A DNA stretch of 64,000 nt from SPDF01 sp963812085. Its GTDB lineage: Bacteria; Gemmatimonadota; Gemmatimonadetes; Gemmatimonadales; GWC2-71-9. Shown piece by piece: positions 1-9,295 of this stretch. Each line of letters begins with the position of its first letter. Positions within the stretch are counted from its first letter, which is position 1. The position numbers and the translations under genes were made by a program. Location: the NCBI GenBank assembly GCA_963812085.1, contig CAWETL010000003.1:744001-808000 (forward strand). Direction: 5' to 3'. The notes beneath the pieces are model-generated. The model had not been told where the DNA came from. It saw only the letters and a program-made list of their open reading frames with translations, and made no database searches.

Positions 1-713
1 AGGTCCAGCGTGAGGTATCCCGTGTCCTGGTAGATCCGGATCCGCCGGACGCGCTGCCGGCCGATGCGGGACGCCGTGAGGTTGGCCACCGTGCCACCCG
101 GCAGCTCGAGCCGGGCGTTGACCATGTCGAGATGATTCGACAGCACCGCGGCGCCGACGGCCCGCACGTCGCCGACTTCGGGGGCGCCGGTCATCGCGAG
201 CAGGAGGTCGAGATCGTGGATCATCAGGTCGAGCACGACGGAGACGTCGGTGCCGCGCGGGGAAAAGGGCGCGATGCGCTCGGCCTCGATGTACCGGGGG
301 TTCTCGATGTGGGGCATCGCGGCGCGCACGGCGCGATTGTACCGCTCGACCTGCCCGACGTGCAGCGTGACCCGCGCGCGCGACGCGGCTGCCACGAGCG
401 CGTCGGCTTCCGCCAGGGAGGCGGCGAGGGGCTTTTCCATCAGCACCGCCACGCCGCGCTCGAGGGCCTGCAGCCCCACCTCGGCGTGCCGCGAGGTCGG
501 CACCGCGACGGACACCGCGCGCACCTGGTCGAGCAGCTCGCCGATCCCGCCGAAGGCCGGGGCCCCGACCTCGGCCGCGACGCGCGCGGCGGTCTCCGGG
601 TTGGCGTCGTAGACGCCGGCGAGACGGGCCCCGTCGAGGGTGGCGAGATGCCGCGCGTGGTGCCGCCCCAGCGCCCCCACGCCGATCACGCCGACCGGGA
701 GCGCGTCGCTCAC
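1..713 (-). CDS. Gfo/Idh/MocA-family oxidoreductase, C-terminus beyond window (GnnA-like by context)
   Basis: I translated this frame from the minus strand. It begins at a GTG whose last bases form the lpxA stop (GTGA overlap) and stays open to the window edge. The first residues contain the Rossmann dinucleotide motif VGVIGVGALGRHHARHL, and about residue 93 has the EKP motif (LMEKPLA) typical of Gfo/Idh/MocA NAD(P)-dependent dehydrogenases. A later segment, VLDLMIHDLDLLL, also fits the family. In Acidithiobacillus and Leptospira, a family member beside lpxA (GnnA) oxidises the 3-OH of UDP-GlcNAc so that GnnB can aminate it, giving amide-linked lipid A. Position directly after lpxA makes that role plausible here, but the partner aminotransferase is not in view. 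Family assignment is firm; substrate is inference. Confidence 0.85.
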   Translation of the reverse strand, partial: MSDALPVGVIGVGALGRHHARHLATLDGARLAGVYDANPETAARVAAEVGAPAFGGIGELLDQVRAVSVAVPTSRHAEVGLQALERGVAVLMEKPLAASLAEADALVAAASRARVTLHVGQVERYNRAVRAAMPHIENPRYIEAERIAPFSPRGTDVSVVLDLMIHDLDLLLAMTGAPEVGDVRAVGAAVLSNHLDMVNARLELPGGTVANLTASRIGRQRVRRIRIYQDTGYLTLD

Positions 714-1486
714 GCCGGCACGCCCCGGCCGGAGGACTCGATGAAGGTCACGAAGCGCTCGATCTCCGGCACGTCGGGCAGGTCCAGCCGGGCGCGCTCG
801 ACCGCCTGACCGAGGTTGAGGTCGGAGTTGAAGAAGAGCCGGTACGCGCGCTTGAGGCCCGCGATGGTGTCGGCGCTGAACCCGGCGCGCTGCAGGCCGA
901 TCGAGTTGAGCCCGTAGAGCTCCATCGGGTTGCCGGCCGCCTTCACGTAGGGCGGCACGTCCTGGTTGACCCGGCTGCACCCGCTCACGAAGGCGTGGCT
1001 GCCGATGGTGACGAACTGGTGGACGGCGGCGAGCCCGCTCAGGTTCGCGTAGTCGTGAATCGTGACGTGGCCGGCGATCTGCGTGGCATTGGCGATGATG
1101 ACGCGGTCGCCGATCCGGCAGTCGTGCGCGATGTGCACGTAGGACATGAGAAAGCACTTCGATCCGACGATGGTCCGGCCGGTGGCGGCGGTGCCCCGGT
1201 TGACGGTCGAGTACTCCCGGATGACCGTGCCCTCCCCCACCTCGACCCACGTCTCCTCGTCCTTGAACTTGAAGTCCTGCGGCGGGCCGCCGAGGATGGT
1301 GCCCTCGCCGATCGAGACGTCGGCGGCGAGCCTCACGTACCGCTCGAGCGTCGCCCGCGCGCCGATGCGGCAGCGGTCGCCCACGATCACGTCGGGGCCG
1401 ATGATGGCGAACGGCCCGACCTCCACGCCCTCGCCCAGGCGCGCCCGTGGATCCACCAGCGCCGTGGGATGGACGCGGGTGCTCAC
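710..1486 (-). CDS. lpxA: UDP-N-acetylglucosamine acyltransferase LpxA
   Basis: Catalyses the first, reversible step of lipid A synthesis: transfer of a 3-hydroxyacyl chain from acyl-ACP to UDP-GlcNAc (or UDP-GlcNAc3N) in the cytoplasm. The 258-residue protein, close to the usual length, is mostly left-handed beta-helix hexapeptide repeats. The HIAHDC segment supplies the catalytic histidine (His121, matching His125 of E. coli), and His118, His140 and His156 keep the same offset from E. coli residues 122, 144 and 160. The GTG start overlaps the lpxC-fabZ stop (GTGA), which favours it over longer readings of the same frame. The stop overlaps the start of the Gfo/Idh gene. It sits in one cluster with lpxD and lpxC-fabZ. 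Confidence 0.96.
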   Translation of the reverse strand: MSTRVHPTALVDPRARLGEGVEVGPFAIIGPDVIVGDRCRIGARATLERYVRLAADVSIGEGTILGGPPQDFKFKDEETWVEVGEGTVIREYSTVNRGTAATGRTIVGSKCFLMSYVHIAHDCRIGDRVIIANATQIAGHVTIHDYANLSGLAAVHQFVTIGSHAFVSGCSRVNQDVPPYVKAAGNPMELYGLNSIGLQRAGFSADTIAGLKRAYRLFFNSDLNLGQAVERARLDLPDVPEIERFVTFIESSGRGVPA

Positions 1487-2766
1487 CGGTCCACCACGGC
1501 GGCCATCATCTCCGCCTCCACGGCGATCTTCCCGTCCACGTACGCCTCGCCCTTCATCTTGCAAGTCTTTCCGCGGAACTGCAGCATTTCCAGCTCGAAG
1601 CGCAGCTGGTCGCCGGGCAGCACGGGGCGGCGGAACTTCACCTTGTCGAGCGACATGAAGTAGATGACCTTCTCCTCGCTCATCTCGATGAGGGAGCCGA
1701 GCAGGAGCATCCCGCCCACCTGGGCCATCGCCTCGATGATCAGCACGCCCGGCATGATCGGGTGCCCGGGGAAATGCCCCTGGAAGAACGGCTCGTTGAT
1801 CGTGACGTTCTTGATGCCGACGATCCGCTTTTTGCCTTCCATCTCGATGATGCGGTCGACGAGGAGGAAGGGGTAGCGGTGCGGGATGATGTCGAGGATC
1901 CGCCCGATGTCCATGGCGATCCCGCCCTCGCGCTGCCCGGTGCGGGCGATCGCCCGGGAGAGCGCGAGGTTGCCCTGGTGGCTGGGCCGCGTGGCGATGA
2001 TGTGCGCCTGGACCCGGCCGCCGATCAGCGTGAGGTCGCCGATGAGGTCGGCCGCCTTGTGCCGGACGAACTCGTCCGGCCAGCGCAGCGCCGTCCCCTC
2101 GACCAGCCCGGTCTCGGTGAGGACCACCGCGTTCGCGGTCGAGGCGCCCTGGATGAGTCCCTTGGCCTTCAGCTGCTCGACCTCGTGGACGAACCCGAAG
2201 GTGCGGGCGCCGGCCAGTTCGCGGGCGAACACCGCCGGCGTGACCTCGTAGCTCCCCGCCTGGGAGCCGATGAGCGGATGGGGAAAATCGATGCTGACCG
2301 TGACCCGGCCCGCGGCCGCGGGCGAGACTACGTAACTCGAGGCGCCCTCGGTGACGGTGAACGGGGCCTGGACGCGGTAGATGACGGGATCGCCGTCCTG
2401 CAGGGTCTCGCCGGCGCCCTGCAGCGCCTCGACCCACGGACGGAACGACCCGTCGAGCGCCGGCGGCTCCGGGCCGTCGAGGTCGATGTACAGGTCGTCG
2501 ATCTCGAGCGCGCCGACGGCGGCGAGGACGTGCTCCACCGTGTGAATGGCCTGGGCGCCGTGCCCGAGCACGGTCCGGCGGTCGGTGGCTTCGACCTCCT
2601 CGAGTCGCGCCGCGATCTCCGGCGTGTCCGGAAGGTCGGTCCGCCGGAAGACGACCCGGCGCCCGGCGGGAGCCGGCCGGAACGTGACGGTCACCGCGGC
2701 GCCGGTATGCAGCCCCGCCCCGCTGAGCGCCACGGTGCGCTGAATCGTGCGTCTAGCCACGCTCAC
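1483..2766 (-). CDS. lpxC/fabZ: Bifunctional LpxC deacetylase / FabZ dehydratase fusion
   Basis: Two enzymes in one 427-residue chain. Residues 1 to about 284 are LpxC, the zinc-dependent UDP-3-O-acyl-GlcNAc deacetylase and committed step of lipid A synthesis. The motif TVEH supplies Glu78 and His79, RHKAADLIGDL supplies ligands His236 and Asp240, and PSHQGN supplies His263. From about residue 285 (MDIGRILDIIPHRYPF) it is FabZ, the 3-hydroxyacyl-ACP dehydratase, with the GHFPGHPIMPGVLIIEAMAQ active-site region. LpxC-FabZ fusions are known from Bacteroidetes and relatives. The GTG chosen at 2766 overlaps the end of lpxD; a second GTG six bases further in is equally possible. The longer open frame upstream lies over lpxD and looks unlike the family. 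Confidence 0.95.
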   Translation of the reverse strand: MSVARRTIQRTVALSGAGLHTGAAVTVTFRPAPAGRRVVFRRTDLPDTPEIAARLEEVEATDRRTVLGHGAQAIHTVEHVLAAVGALEIDDLYIDLDGPEPPALDGSFRPWVEALQGAGETLQDGDPVIYRVQAPFTVTEGASSYVVSPAAAGRVTVSIDFPHPLIGSQAGSYEVTPAVFARELAGARTFGFVHEVEQLKAKGLIQGASTANAVVLTETGLVEGTALRWPDEFVRHKAADLIGDLTLIGGRVQAHIIATRPSHQGNLALSRAIARTGQREGGIAMDIGRILDIIPHRYPFLLVDRIIEMEGKKRIVGIKNVTINEPFFQGHFPGHPIMPGVLIIEAMAQVGGMLLLGSLIEMSEEKVIYFMSLDKVKFRRPVLPGDQLRFELEMLQFRGKTCKMKGEAYVDGKIAVEAEMMAAVVDR

Positions 2767-3787
2767 CTCGCTTGGACACCAGGTCTTCGAGCTGATTGAT
2801 GATCTTGGCCACGCGGTAGAGGGCCGACTGGGCCCGCAGGTACTCGCGCTGGCCGCGCGCGGGGCTGCCACCCATGTCGGTGCCGGGGGGCACGTCCTGC
2901 CCCACCCCGGATTGCGCGCTCACCCGGACCCGGTCGCCCAGGTTGATGTGCCCCGCGAGGCCTACCTGCCCCGCCAGGATGACGCCGTTGCCGATCCGGG
3001 TGCTTCCCGACACCCCGACGCCCATCATCAGCAGGCACCCGCGGCCGATGCGGACGTTGTGCGCCAGGTGGACGAGGTTGTCGATCTTGGTGCCGGAGCC
3101 GACCACCGTGTCGTCGAGGCTGCCGCGGTCGATGCACGAATTGGAGCCGACCTGGACGTCGTCCTCGAGGACGCAGCCGCCCACGTGACGGACCGGCACA
3201 TGCCCGCCGGGACCCGAGGCGAAGCCGAAGCCGTCCCCGCCGATGATCGCGCCGGCCTTGAGGCGCACCCGGTGGCCGAGCCGGGTCCCCGAGTGGCAGA
3301 CGACGTTCGGCCCGATGTCGGCGTCGTCGCCGACCGCCACGCCGTCCTCCAGCACCGCCCCGGCCCGGATCCGGCAGCGGGCGCCGAGCCGGACCCGCCG
3401 GCCGAGCACGACGCCGGGGCCGATCGACACATCGCCCTCCCACGTGGTGCCGGCGCCGATCGAGGCCGAGGGATGCACGCCCCACTCCGGCGGCGCCACG
3501 GGATAGAGCACCGGGACGACCGCCAGCATCGCCTGCCCCGGGTCCTCGACGACGATGCGCGTCGCCGGCCCCTCCGGCTCGCCGGCGTGCTCGGCGCGCA
3601 GCAGCACGGCCCCCGCCGCCGAGGCGCGGAACTGCGGCAGGTAGCGCCCGGCGGCGAGCAGCGACAGCGTGTCGCCGTCCGCCAGGTCGAGGGGTCCCAC
3701 CGCGCTCAGCGCGAGGTCCCCATGGCCAAGCAGGCGGCCACCGACAAGGTCGGCGACCGCCTGCGCAGTGAGCCTGGGAATGGTCAC
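2753..3787 (-). CDS. lpxD: UDP-3-O-(3-hydroxyacyl)glucosamine N-acyltransferase LpxD
   Basis: Adds the second 3-hydroxyacyl chain, to N2 of the glucosamine, after LpxC has removed the acetyl group. The 344-residue protein has the N-terminal uridine-binding domain (residues 1 to about 100) followed by a long hexapeptide beta-helix (repeats such as IGPGVVLGRRVRLG) and a C-terminal helical tail. The segment NLVHLAHNVRIG carries the histidine of the family active site. The start is GTG, five bases after the ompH stop, and the stop overlaps lpxC-fabZ. Order ompH-lpxD-fabZ-lpxA resembles the enterobacterial bamA-skp-lpxD-fabZ-lpxA cluster. Confidence 0.96.
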   Translation of the reverse strand: MTIPRLTAQAVADLVGGRLLGHGDLALSAVGPLDLADGDTLSLLAAGRYLPQFRASAAGAVLLRAEHAGEPEGPATRIVVEDPGQAMLAVVPVLYPVAPPEWGVHPSASIGAGTTWEGDVSIGPGVVLGRRVRLGARCRIRAGAVLEDGVAVGDDADIGPNVVCHSGTRLGHRVRLKAGAIIGGDGFGFASGPGGHVPVRHVGGCVLEDDVQVGSNSCIDRGSLDDTVVGSGTKIDNLVHLAHNVRIGRGCLLMMGVGVSGSTRIGNGVILAGQVGLAGHINLGDRVRVSAQSGVGQDVPPGTDMGGSPARGQREYLRAQSALYRVAKIINQLEDLVSKRGERG

Positions 3788-3791
3788 CGCC

Positions 3792-4328
3792 TCAGTTGCC
3801 GCCGGCCTTCAACTGGTCGATGACCTTCTGGGTCAGGTCCAGCGACCGGTCGGCCGCGACGACACCCGAGTTCTGGATGCCCACGTCGAAAATCATCGCG
3901 TAGCCGCCGGCCGCCCGCACGCCCTCGACGATCGACGTGACGCGCTCCTGGATCGGCTGGAGCAGCTCCCGCTCCCGCTGGACCGCCTTGTCCTGCAGCT
4001 CCTGCATGCGCTGCTCGAGCCGCGCCTGCTGGGCCTCGAGGTCCTTCTGCTTGGCCGATCGCGCGGAGGGGCTCAGCACCACCGAGCTCTGCTGGAAGGC
4101 CTGGCCCGCGGAATCGAGGCTGGCCTGCATCTTCTGCACCTCGAGGCGGTAGCCCGCGACCTCGGCGGTGTAGAGCGACTCCGCCTTGGTGTAGCCCGGG
4201 GCGGCCTGGAGGACGAGCCGGGAATTGATGTAGGCGATCTTGCTGGGCGCCTGCTGGGCCGCCAGCGGGGTGGTCATGACGCCGGCGACCAGGCCGGCGA
4301 GCGTGAGCGCCGAAACGTACCGTCCCAT
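3792..4328 (-). CDS. ompH: OmpH/Skp-family periplasmic chaperone
   Basis: A 178-residue secreted protein. Residues 1-24 form a signal peptide (MGRYVSALTLAGLVAGVMTT, then PLAAQQ as a likely signal peptidase I site). The mature part has IAYINSRLVLQAAPGY, the conserved OmpH start, then long heptad-rich helices (KQKDLEAQQARLEQRMQELQ), as in the tentacles of the trimeric chaperone Skp. Skp holds unfolded outer membrane proteins for the BAM complex. An AGGAG ribosome site lies just upstream of the ATG. Its place between bamA and lpxD is the usual one and supports the assignment. Confidence 0.93.
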   Translation of the reverse strand: MGRYVSALTLAGLVAGVMTTPLAAQQAPSKIAYINSRLVLQAAPGYTKAESLYTAEVAGYRLEVQKMQASLDSAGQAFQQSSVVLSPSARSAKQKDLEAQQARLEQRMQELQDKAVQRERELLQPIQERVTSIVEGVRAAGGYAMIFDVGIQNSGVVAADRSLDLTQKVIDQLKAGGN

Positions 4329-4372
4329 CGTGTACTCCTGCTTTCGTGTCGAGAAGGAAGAGTTCGTCAGTC

Positions 4373-6757
4373 TCAGAAAATGTTGCCGATCTTGAAGTGC
4401 ATTTTCCAGCCGGGCGCCGGCTGGCCCAGGGCGTTCACCCGGTCGATGCCGTAGGCCAGGTCGATGCCGATGGGGCCCAGCGGTGAGATCAAAGCTACCC
4501 CGACGCCGACGCTGCGGTAGAGCCGGTTCGGATCGAACTGGGACGGCGTCCGGTACACGTTGCCGGCGTCGAAGAAGGTGTTCACGTAGAGCGACTGGCT
4601 CAGCCGCGCCCCGAGCTCGGTCGTGAACGCCGCGTAGGACTGGCCGAACGCGTTGGCGCTGGCCCGGCTGGAGCTCGAGAACGGGTCGTACCCGTTCGGG
4701 GTGATGGAGAACTCCTCGTAGCCGCGGAGCGGGATGCCGTACTGCACGCCGCCCATGGAATAGAGGTCGGTGAAGAACGGCCCGGCGTCGCCGAAGATCC
4801 ACCCCGCCTTGGTCGTCAGCCCCATCACGAACTGGATGCCGCCGCCGGTCTGCGGCGAGCCGCCCTTCGAGCCGAGCGGCACGTACCATTGACCCTCGTA
4901 CTCCAGCTTCTGGAAGTGACCATCGCCGCCGAGGATGCCGCCGGTGAAGTCGAGGTTGGTGGTGACCCGGCTCCCGGCCGTCGGGAACGGCAGCCCGATC
5001 CGGGTGTCGCGGACGAGGCTGAAGCCCACGGTGGACTTGAGGCAGTCGGTGCAGTTGTAGGCCTCGCGCAGGCTGGCCGAACCGCCCGAGTAGCTGATGT
5101 TCATGAGGCTGTACGAGGTGAAGAGCCGGGTGTACCGGGAGCCGAACACCGGGAACCCGACCTGCAGCGAGCCGCCGGCCTGCTGCCGCCGCCCGAGGTC
5201 GCCCACGATGTAGCGCTGCCGCTGGTTGAACAGCGCGATGGTCCCGGACACCCGCGAGCCCTGGAACGACGGATCGGTGTACGAGAGGTTGAAGTCGTTG
5301 ATGTTGCGGCCGAACTGCCACTGGAACTTGGCACGCTTCCCGCGCCCGAACAGGTTCGGTTCCTCGAGGCCGAGGAAGCCGCCCAGGCCGGTGCCCTGGC
5401 CGAGCGACGCGCCGAAGTTGATGTTGCCGGTCCGCTTCTCGACCACCGTGAACGTAATGTCCACGTCCTGGCCGTTGTCCGTCGGCGCCACGTCCGGCGG
5501 GGGCATCGGCTGCTGGAAGAAGCCGAGGTTCATGATGTTCTGGTAGCTGCGGATCAGGAGGTCCCGGTTGAACACCGATCCCGGCAGGATGACGATCGCG
5601 CTGCGGATGACCGACTCGTGGGTCACGTCGTTTCCGACGATCATGATCCGGTTGACGGTGGCCGGCGCGCCCTCCTCGATCCGCCAGCGGAGGTCGATGA
5701 TCGGCGTGCCGTCGGCATCGACCCGCCGGCTCTCCTCCGGGGTGACCTTGGCGTAGATGTACCCGGTGTTCATGTAGAGGCCCTGCAGCTTCTCCGTGGC
5801 CGCCTCCCACGCGACCCGGTTGAACGGCTGGCTGGCGACGGCCCCCCCGACCTCCAGCGCGGCGGCACCCCCGAACGGGTAGTAGGCGCCGATCTCCTCG
5901 GTGGAGTAGCGCCGGTTCCCGACGATGTCGAGCTTGCCGACGTAGTAGACCTTCCCCTCCTCCACCGTCAGCGCGAGCGAGGCCTTGCCGGTGAGCGAGT
6001 CCGCGAGGATCGTGTCGTGGGTGACCTGGAAGTCGATCATGCCCTTGGAACCGTAGAGGTTCGGCAGGCGCATGTGGAGGTCCTCGTCGAGCACGTTCTC
6101 GTCGTAGTTCCCCTTCCGCATCCAGAGGAACCCCTCGGGCTTGGTGCCCATGCTCCCCGCCACCTGCTTGGCGGTCAGGCGCTCGTTGCCGTTGATGAGG
6201 ACCTGGCTGATGACGATCCGGCTGCCCTCGATGACCCGGAAGAGCACCTGCACGCTCCCGTCGGGCTGCGGCATTTCCACGGCGGTCACCTTGGCCTGGT
6301 AGAACCCGTGGTTCGCGTAGACCGAGTCGATCCCCGCCTGGCTCCGCGCGAGGGCGCTGCGGTCGAGCGGCCGGTTGGCCACGAGGGTGACCCGGTCGCG
6401 CACCGAGTGGTCGGGCAGCTGCCGCACCCCCACGAGCGACCAGCTCTGGAGGATCGGGCGCTCCTTCACGGTGACCACCAGGATGAGCAGGCTGTCGGCG
6501 TCCTGCTGCTCGACGCGGACGTCGTCGAACTGCCCGGTCTGGTAGAGGGCGATGATGGCGCGCTGGACGTCGCGGTAGGTGACCGGCTGGTGGAGGACGA
6601 GGCCGGCGGTGCCGAGGATCTGGGCGGCGGAGAGCCGCTGGTTGCCCTTGACCACGAAGCTGTCCACCGGCGGCGACTGCACGTCCTGCGCGCGCGCGGG
6701 ACGCGCGGCCAGGGCGCACAGCACGACCAGGAGTGGAACGAGGCGGCGAAGGATCAA
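4373..6757 (-). CDS. bamA: Outer membrane protein assembly factor BamA
   Basis: Omp85-family insertase that folds beta-barrel proteins into the outer membrane. The start is taken as TTG, giving LILRRLVPLLVVL then ALAARPARAQ, a signal peptide. It is followed by five POTRA-type repeats (roughly residues 30-400; the first begins DSFVVKGNQRLSAAQIL) and a 16-strand barrel domain. The barrel contains GIPLRGYEEF, the counterpart of the conserved VRGF/Y lock motif, and the protein ends in a phenylalanine (KIGNIF), as outer membrane barrels do. About 794 residues is normal. A TTG start is unusual, but no ATG or GTG lies closer to the signal peptide. The next gene downstream is ompH. Confidence 0.95.
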   Translation of the reverse strand: MILRRLVPLLVVLCALAARPARAQDVQSPPVDSFVVKGNQRLSAAQILGTAGLVLHQPVTYRDVQRAIIALYQTGQFDDVRVEQQDADSLLILVVTVKERPILQSWSLVGVRQLPDHSVRDRVTLVANRPLDRSALARSQAGIDSVYANHGFYQAKVTAVEMPQPDGSVQVLFRVIEGSRIVISQVLINGNERLTAKQVAGSMGTKPEGFLWMRKGNYDENVLDEDLHMRLPNLYGSKGMIDFQVTHDTILADSLTGKASLALTVEEGKVYYVGKLDIVGNRRYSTEEIGAYYPFGGAAALEVGGAVASQPFNRVAWEAATEKLQGLYMNTGYIYAKVTPEESRRVDADGTPIIDLRWRIEEGAPATVNRIMIVGNDVTHESVIRSAIVILPGSVFNRDLLIRSYQNIMNLGFFQQPMPPPDVAPTDNGQDVDITFTVVEKRTGNINFGASLGQGTGLGGFLGLEEPNLFGRGKRAKFQWQFGRNINDFNLSYTDPSFQGSRVSGTIALFNQRQRYIVGDLGRRQQAGGSLQVGFPVFGSRYTRLFTSYSLMNISYSGGSASLREAYNCTDCLKSTVGFSLVRDTRIGLPFPTAGSRVTTNLDFTGGILGGDGHFQKLEYEGQWYVPLGSKGGSPQTGGGIQFVMGLTTKAGWIFGDAGPFFTDLYSMGGVQYGIPLRGYEEFSITPNGYDPFSSSSRASANAFGQSYAAFTTELGARLSQSLYVNTFFDAGNVYRTPSQFDPNRLYRSVGVGVALISPLGPIGIDLAYGIDRVNALGQPAPGWKMHFKIGNIF

Positions 6758-6819
6758 GACGCGGCGTCCGGACGCACCCGCGGCCGCCCCCGCTTCGGGA
6801 GCGGCCGGCCTGGCGCGAG

Positions 6820-9291
6820 TCAGGCTTGGGTGCTGGTGAGGGCGCGGAACGCCAGGGATTTGCCGTCGGGCGCCAGGTCCACCTCGACCTCGTCGCCGCG
6901 ACCGATCTCGGCGAGCAGGATCTTCTCGCTCAGCGGGTCCTCGATGTACTTCTGGATGGCGCGCTTCAGCGGACGGGCTCCATACTGCTGGTCGTACCCC
7001 TGGTTGGCGAGGAAATCCACCGCGGCCGGCGTGAGGCGCACTTCCTCGCCGAGCCGGCGGGCCACTTCGCGCAGCATGATGCTCACGATCTGGGCGATGT
7101 GCTCCCGGCTGAGCGGGTGGAAGACGATGACGTCGTCGAGGCGGTTGAGGAACTCGGGATTGAAGACCTTCCCCATCTCCTCCTTGACCTTCGAGGACAT
7201 CGTCTCGAACGAGGAGGCGGCGTCCTGGGTGTGGAACCCGAGGCTCTTCGACTGCGTGATGTCCCGGGCGCCGACGTTCGACGTCATGATCACGACCGTG
7301 TTCTTGAAGTCGATGACGCGCCCGTAGTTGTCCGTCAGGTGGCCCTCGTCGAGCACCTGGAGGAGGATGTTGAAGACGTCCGGGTGGGCCTTCTCGATTT
7401 CGTCGAGCAGCACCACGGAATACGGCTTCCGCCGGACCAGCTTGGTCAGGGTCCCGGAGTCCTCGTACCCGACGTAGCCGGGAGGCGCGCCGATGAGCCG
7501 GGACACGGAGAACTTTTCCATGTACTCCGACATGTCCACGCGGATCAGCGCCGACGGGTCGGCGAACAGGAACCGGGCGAGCGCGCGGGCGAGTTCGGTC
7601 TTCCCGACGCCGGTCGGCCCCGAGAAGATGAACGACCCGATCGGCCGGTTGGGGTCCTTGAGCCCGGCACGCGAGCGGCGGATGGCCCGCGAGACGGCGC
7701 GGATGGCCTCGTCCTGCCCCACGACCGAGCCGTGCAACTCCTCTTCCATCCGGAGCAGGCGCGACGCCTCGGCCTCCTGGATCCGGGTGACGGGAATGCC
7801 CGTCCAGCGCGAGACGATGAAGGCGATGGCCTCCTCGTCGATGACCGGACGGCGGGTCTGCCGCTCCCGCTCCCAGTCTTCCTGGCGGAGGCGGATCTGG
7901 TTCTGGAGGTCCCGCTCGCGGTCCCTGAGCGAGGCGGCCCGCTCGAAGTTCTGGTCGCGAACGGCCTCTTCCTTGTCGACGTTGACCTTGTCGAGGTCGC
8001 CCTTGAGCGCGGCCACCTCGGCCGGCGGCGCCTGCGACGCCAGGCGCGCGCGCGCCCCCGCCTCGTCGATGACGTCGATGGCCTTGTCCGGCAGGAAGCG
8101 GTCGGTGATGTAGCGCTCGGAGAGCTGGGCCGCGGCCTTGAGCGTCTCGTCGGGGATCGAGACCCGGTGATGATCCTCGTACTTCTTGCGCAGGCCCTTG
8201 AGGATCTCGAACGTCTCGTCGATCGACGGCGGCTCGACCACGACGGTCTGGAAGCGGCGCTCGAGGGCGCCGTCCTTCTCGATGTACTTCCGGTACTCGT
8301 TGAGCGTCGAGGCGCCCACGCACTGCAGCTCGCCGCGCGCCAGGGCCGGCTTCAGCATGTTGGAGGCGTCGATGGCGCCCTCGGCCGCGCCCGCCCCGAC
8401 GAGCGTGTGCAGCTCGTCGATGAACAGGACGACGCTCCGGTTCTGGGCGATCTCGTTCATGACCGCCTTGAGCCGCTCCTCGAACTGGCCGCGGTACTTG
8501 GTGCCGGCAATGACCGCCGCCATGTCGAGCGAAAGCACCCGGTGGTCGCGGAGCACGTCGGGGCACTGCCCGCTCGCGATGAGGAGGGCCAGGCCCTCGA
8601 CGATGGCCGTCTTGCCGACGCCGGGCTCGCCGATGAGCACCGGGTTGTTCTTCTTGCGGCGGGCGAGGATCTCCATCACGCGCTCGATCTCGCTGGCGCG
8701 GCCGATGGTGGGATCGAGCTGGCCTTCGGCGGCGAGCTGCGTGAGGTCGCGGCAGAAGTGGTCGAGCGCCGGGGTCTTCGACTTCTTTTCCGACTTGGCC
8801 GCGGGCTGCGGCTGGCCCGTCGGCGCGGCCGAAGCCGGTGCCGGGAGGTCGCTGCCGAGGAGGCGGAGGGTCTCGGCCCGGGACTGCTCCAGGCTCACGC
8901 CGGCGTCGGCGAGCACTTGCGCGGCGATGCCCTTCTCCTCGCGCAGCAGGCCGAGCAGCAGGTGTTCCGTGCCGACGTAGGAGTGGTTGAGTTCGCGGGC
9001 CTCGACCATGGCCAGCTCGAGGACCTTCTTGGCGCGGGAGGTATACGGCAGGTCGGGGCCGGCGGCGGCGGCGGCTTTCCCGCGCTTGACCGTCTCCTCG
9101 ATCTTCTGCTGGATGTCCTCGAGGTCGACGTTGAGGTTCTGGAGGACGCCGGCGGCGACGCCCTCGCCCTCGCGGATCAGTCCGAGGAGGATGTGCTCCG
9201 TCCCCACGTATTCGTGGTGCAGGCGCGCCGCCTCTTCGCGGGCCATCTGCAGGACCTTCCGGACGCGGTCAGTGAAGTTGTATCCGTTCAT
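6820..9291 (-). CDS. clpC: ATP-dependent Clp protease ATP-binding subunit ClpC
   Basis: AAA+ unfoldase (823 residues) that feeds tagged proteins to ClpP. Two Clp-N repeats come first (residues about 5-70 and 82-145), each keeping the GTEH motif; Glu32 and Glu109 correspond to the pair that binds phospho-arginine in Bacillus ClpC. The first ATPase has Walker A GEPGVGKT at 221-228. A UVR-type coiled middle domain (DQNFERAASLRDRERDLQNQ) marks ClpC rather than ClpA or ClpB. The second ATPase has GPTGVGKT and SEYMEKFSVSRLIGAPPGYV. mcsA and mcsB lie immediately upstream in the same operon, so the degradation tag and its reader are made together. No clpP is in the window. Confidence 0.97.
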   Translation of the reverse strand: MNGYNFTDRVRKVLQMAREEAARLHHEYVGTEHILLGLIREGEGVAAGVLQNLNVDLEDIQQKIEETVKRGKAAAAAGPDLPYTSRAKKVLELAMVEARELNHSYVGTEHLLLGLLREEKGIAAQVLADAGVSLEQSRAETLRLLGSDLPAPASAAPTGQPQPAAKSEKKSKTPALDHFCRDLTQLAAEGQLDPTIGRASEIERVMEILARRKKNNPVLIGEPGVGKTAIVEGLALLIASGQCPDVLRDHRVLSLDMAAVIAGTKYRGQFEERLKAVMNEIAQNRSVVLFIDELHTLVGAGAAEGAIDASNMLKPALARGELQCVGASTLNEYRKYIEKDGALERRFQTVVVEPPSIDETFEILKGLRKKYEDHHRVSIPDETLKAAAQLSERYITDRFLPDKAIDVIDEAGARARLASQAPPAEVAALKGDLDKVNVDKEEAVRDQNFERAASLRDRERDLQNQIRLRQEDWERERQTRRPVIDEEAIAFIVSRWTGIPVTRIQEAEASRLLRMEEELHGSVVGQDEAIRAVSRAIRRSRAGLKDPNRPIGSFIFSGPTGVGKTELARALARFLFADPSALIRVDMSEYMEKFSVSRLIGAPPGYVGYEDSGTLTKLVRRKPYSVVLLDEIEKAHPDVFNILLQVLDEGHLTDNYGRVIDFKNTVVIMTSNVGARDITQSKSLGFHTQDAASSFETMSSKVKEEMGKVFNPEFLNRLDDVIVFHPLSREHIAQIVSIMLREVARRLGEEVRLTPAAVDFLANQGYDQQYGARPLKRAIQKYIEDPLSEKILLAEIGRGDEVEVDLAPDGKSLAFRALTSTQA

Positions 9292-9295
9292 CGGG

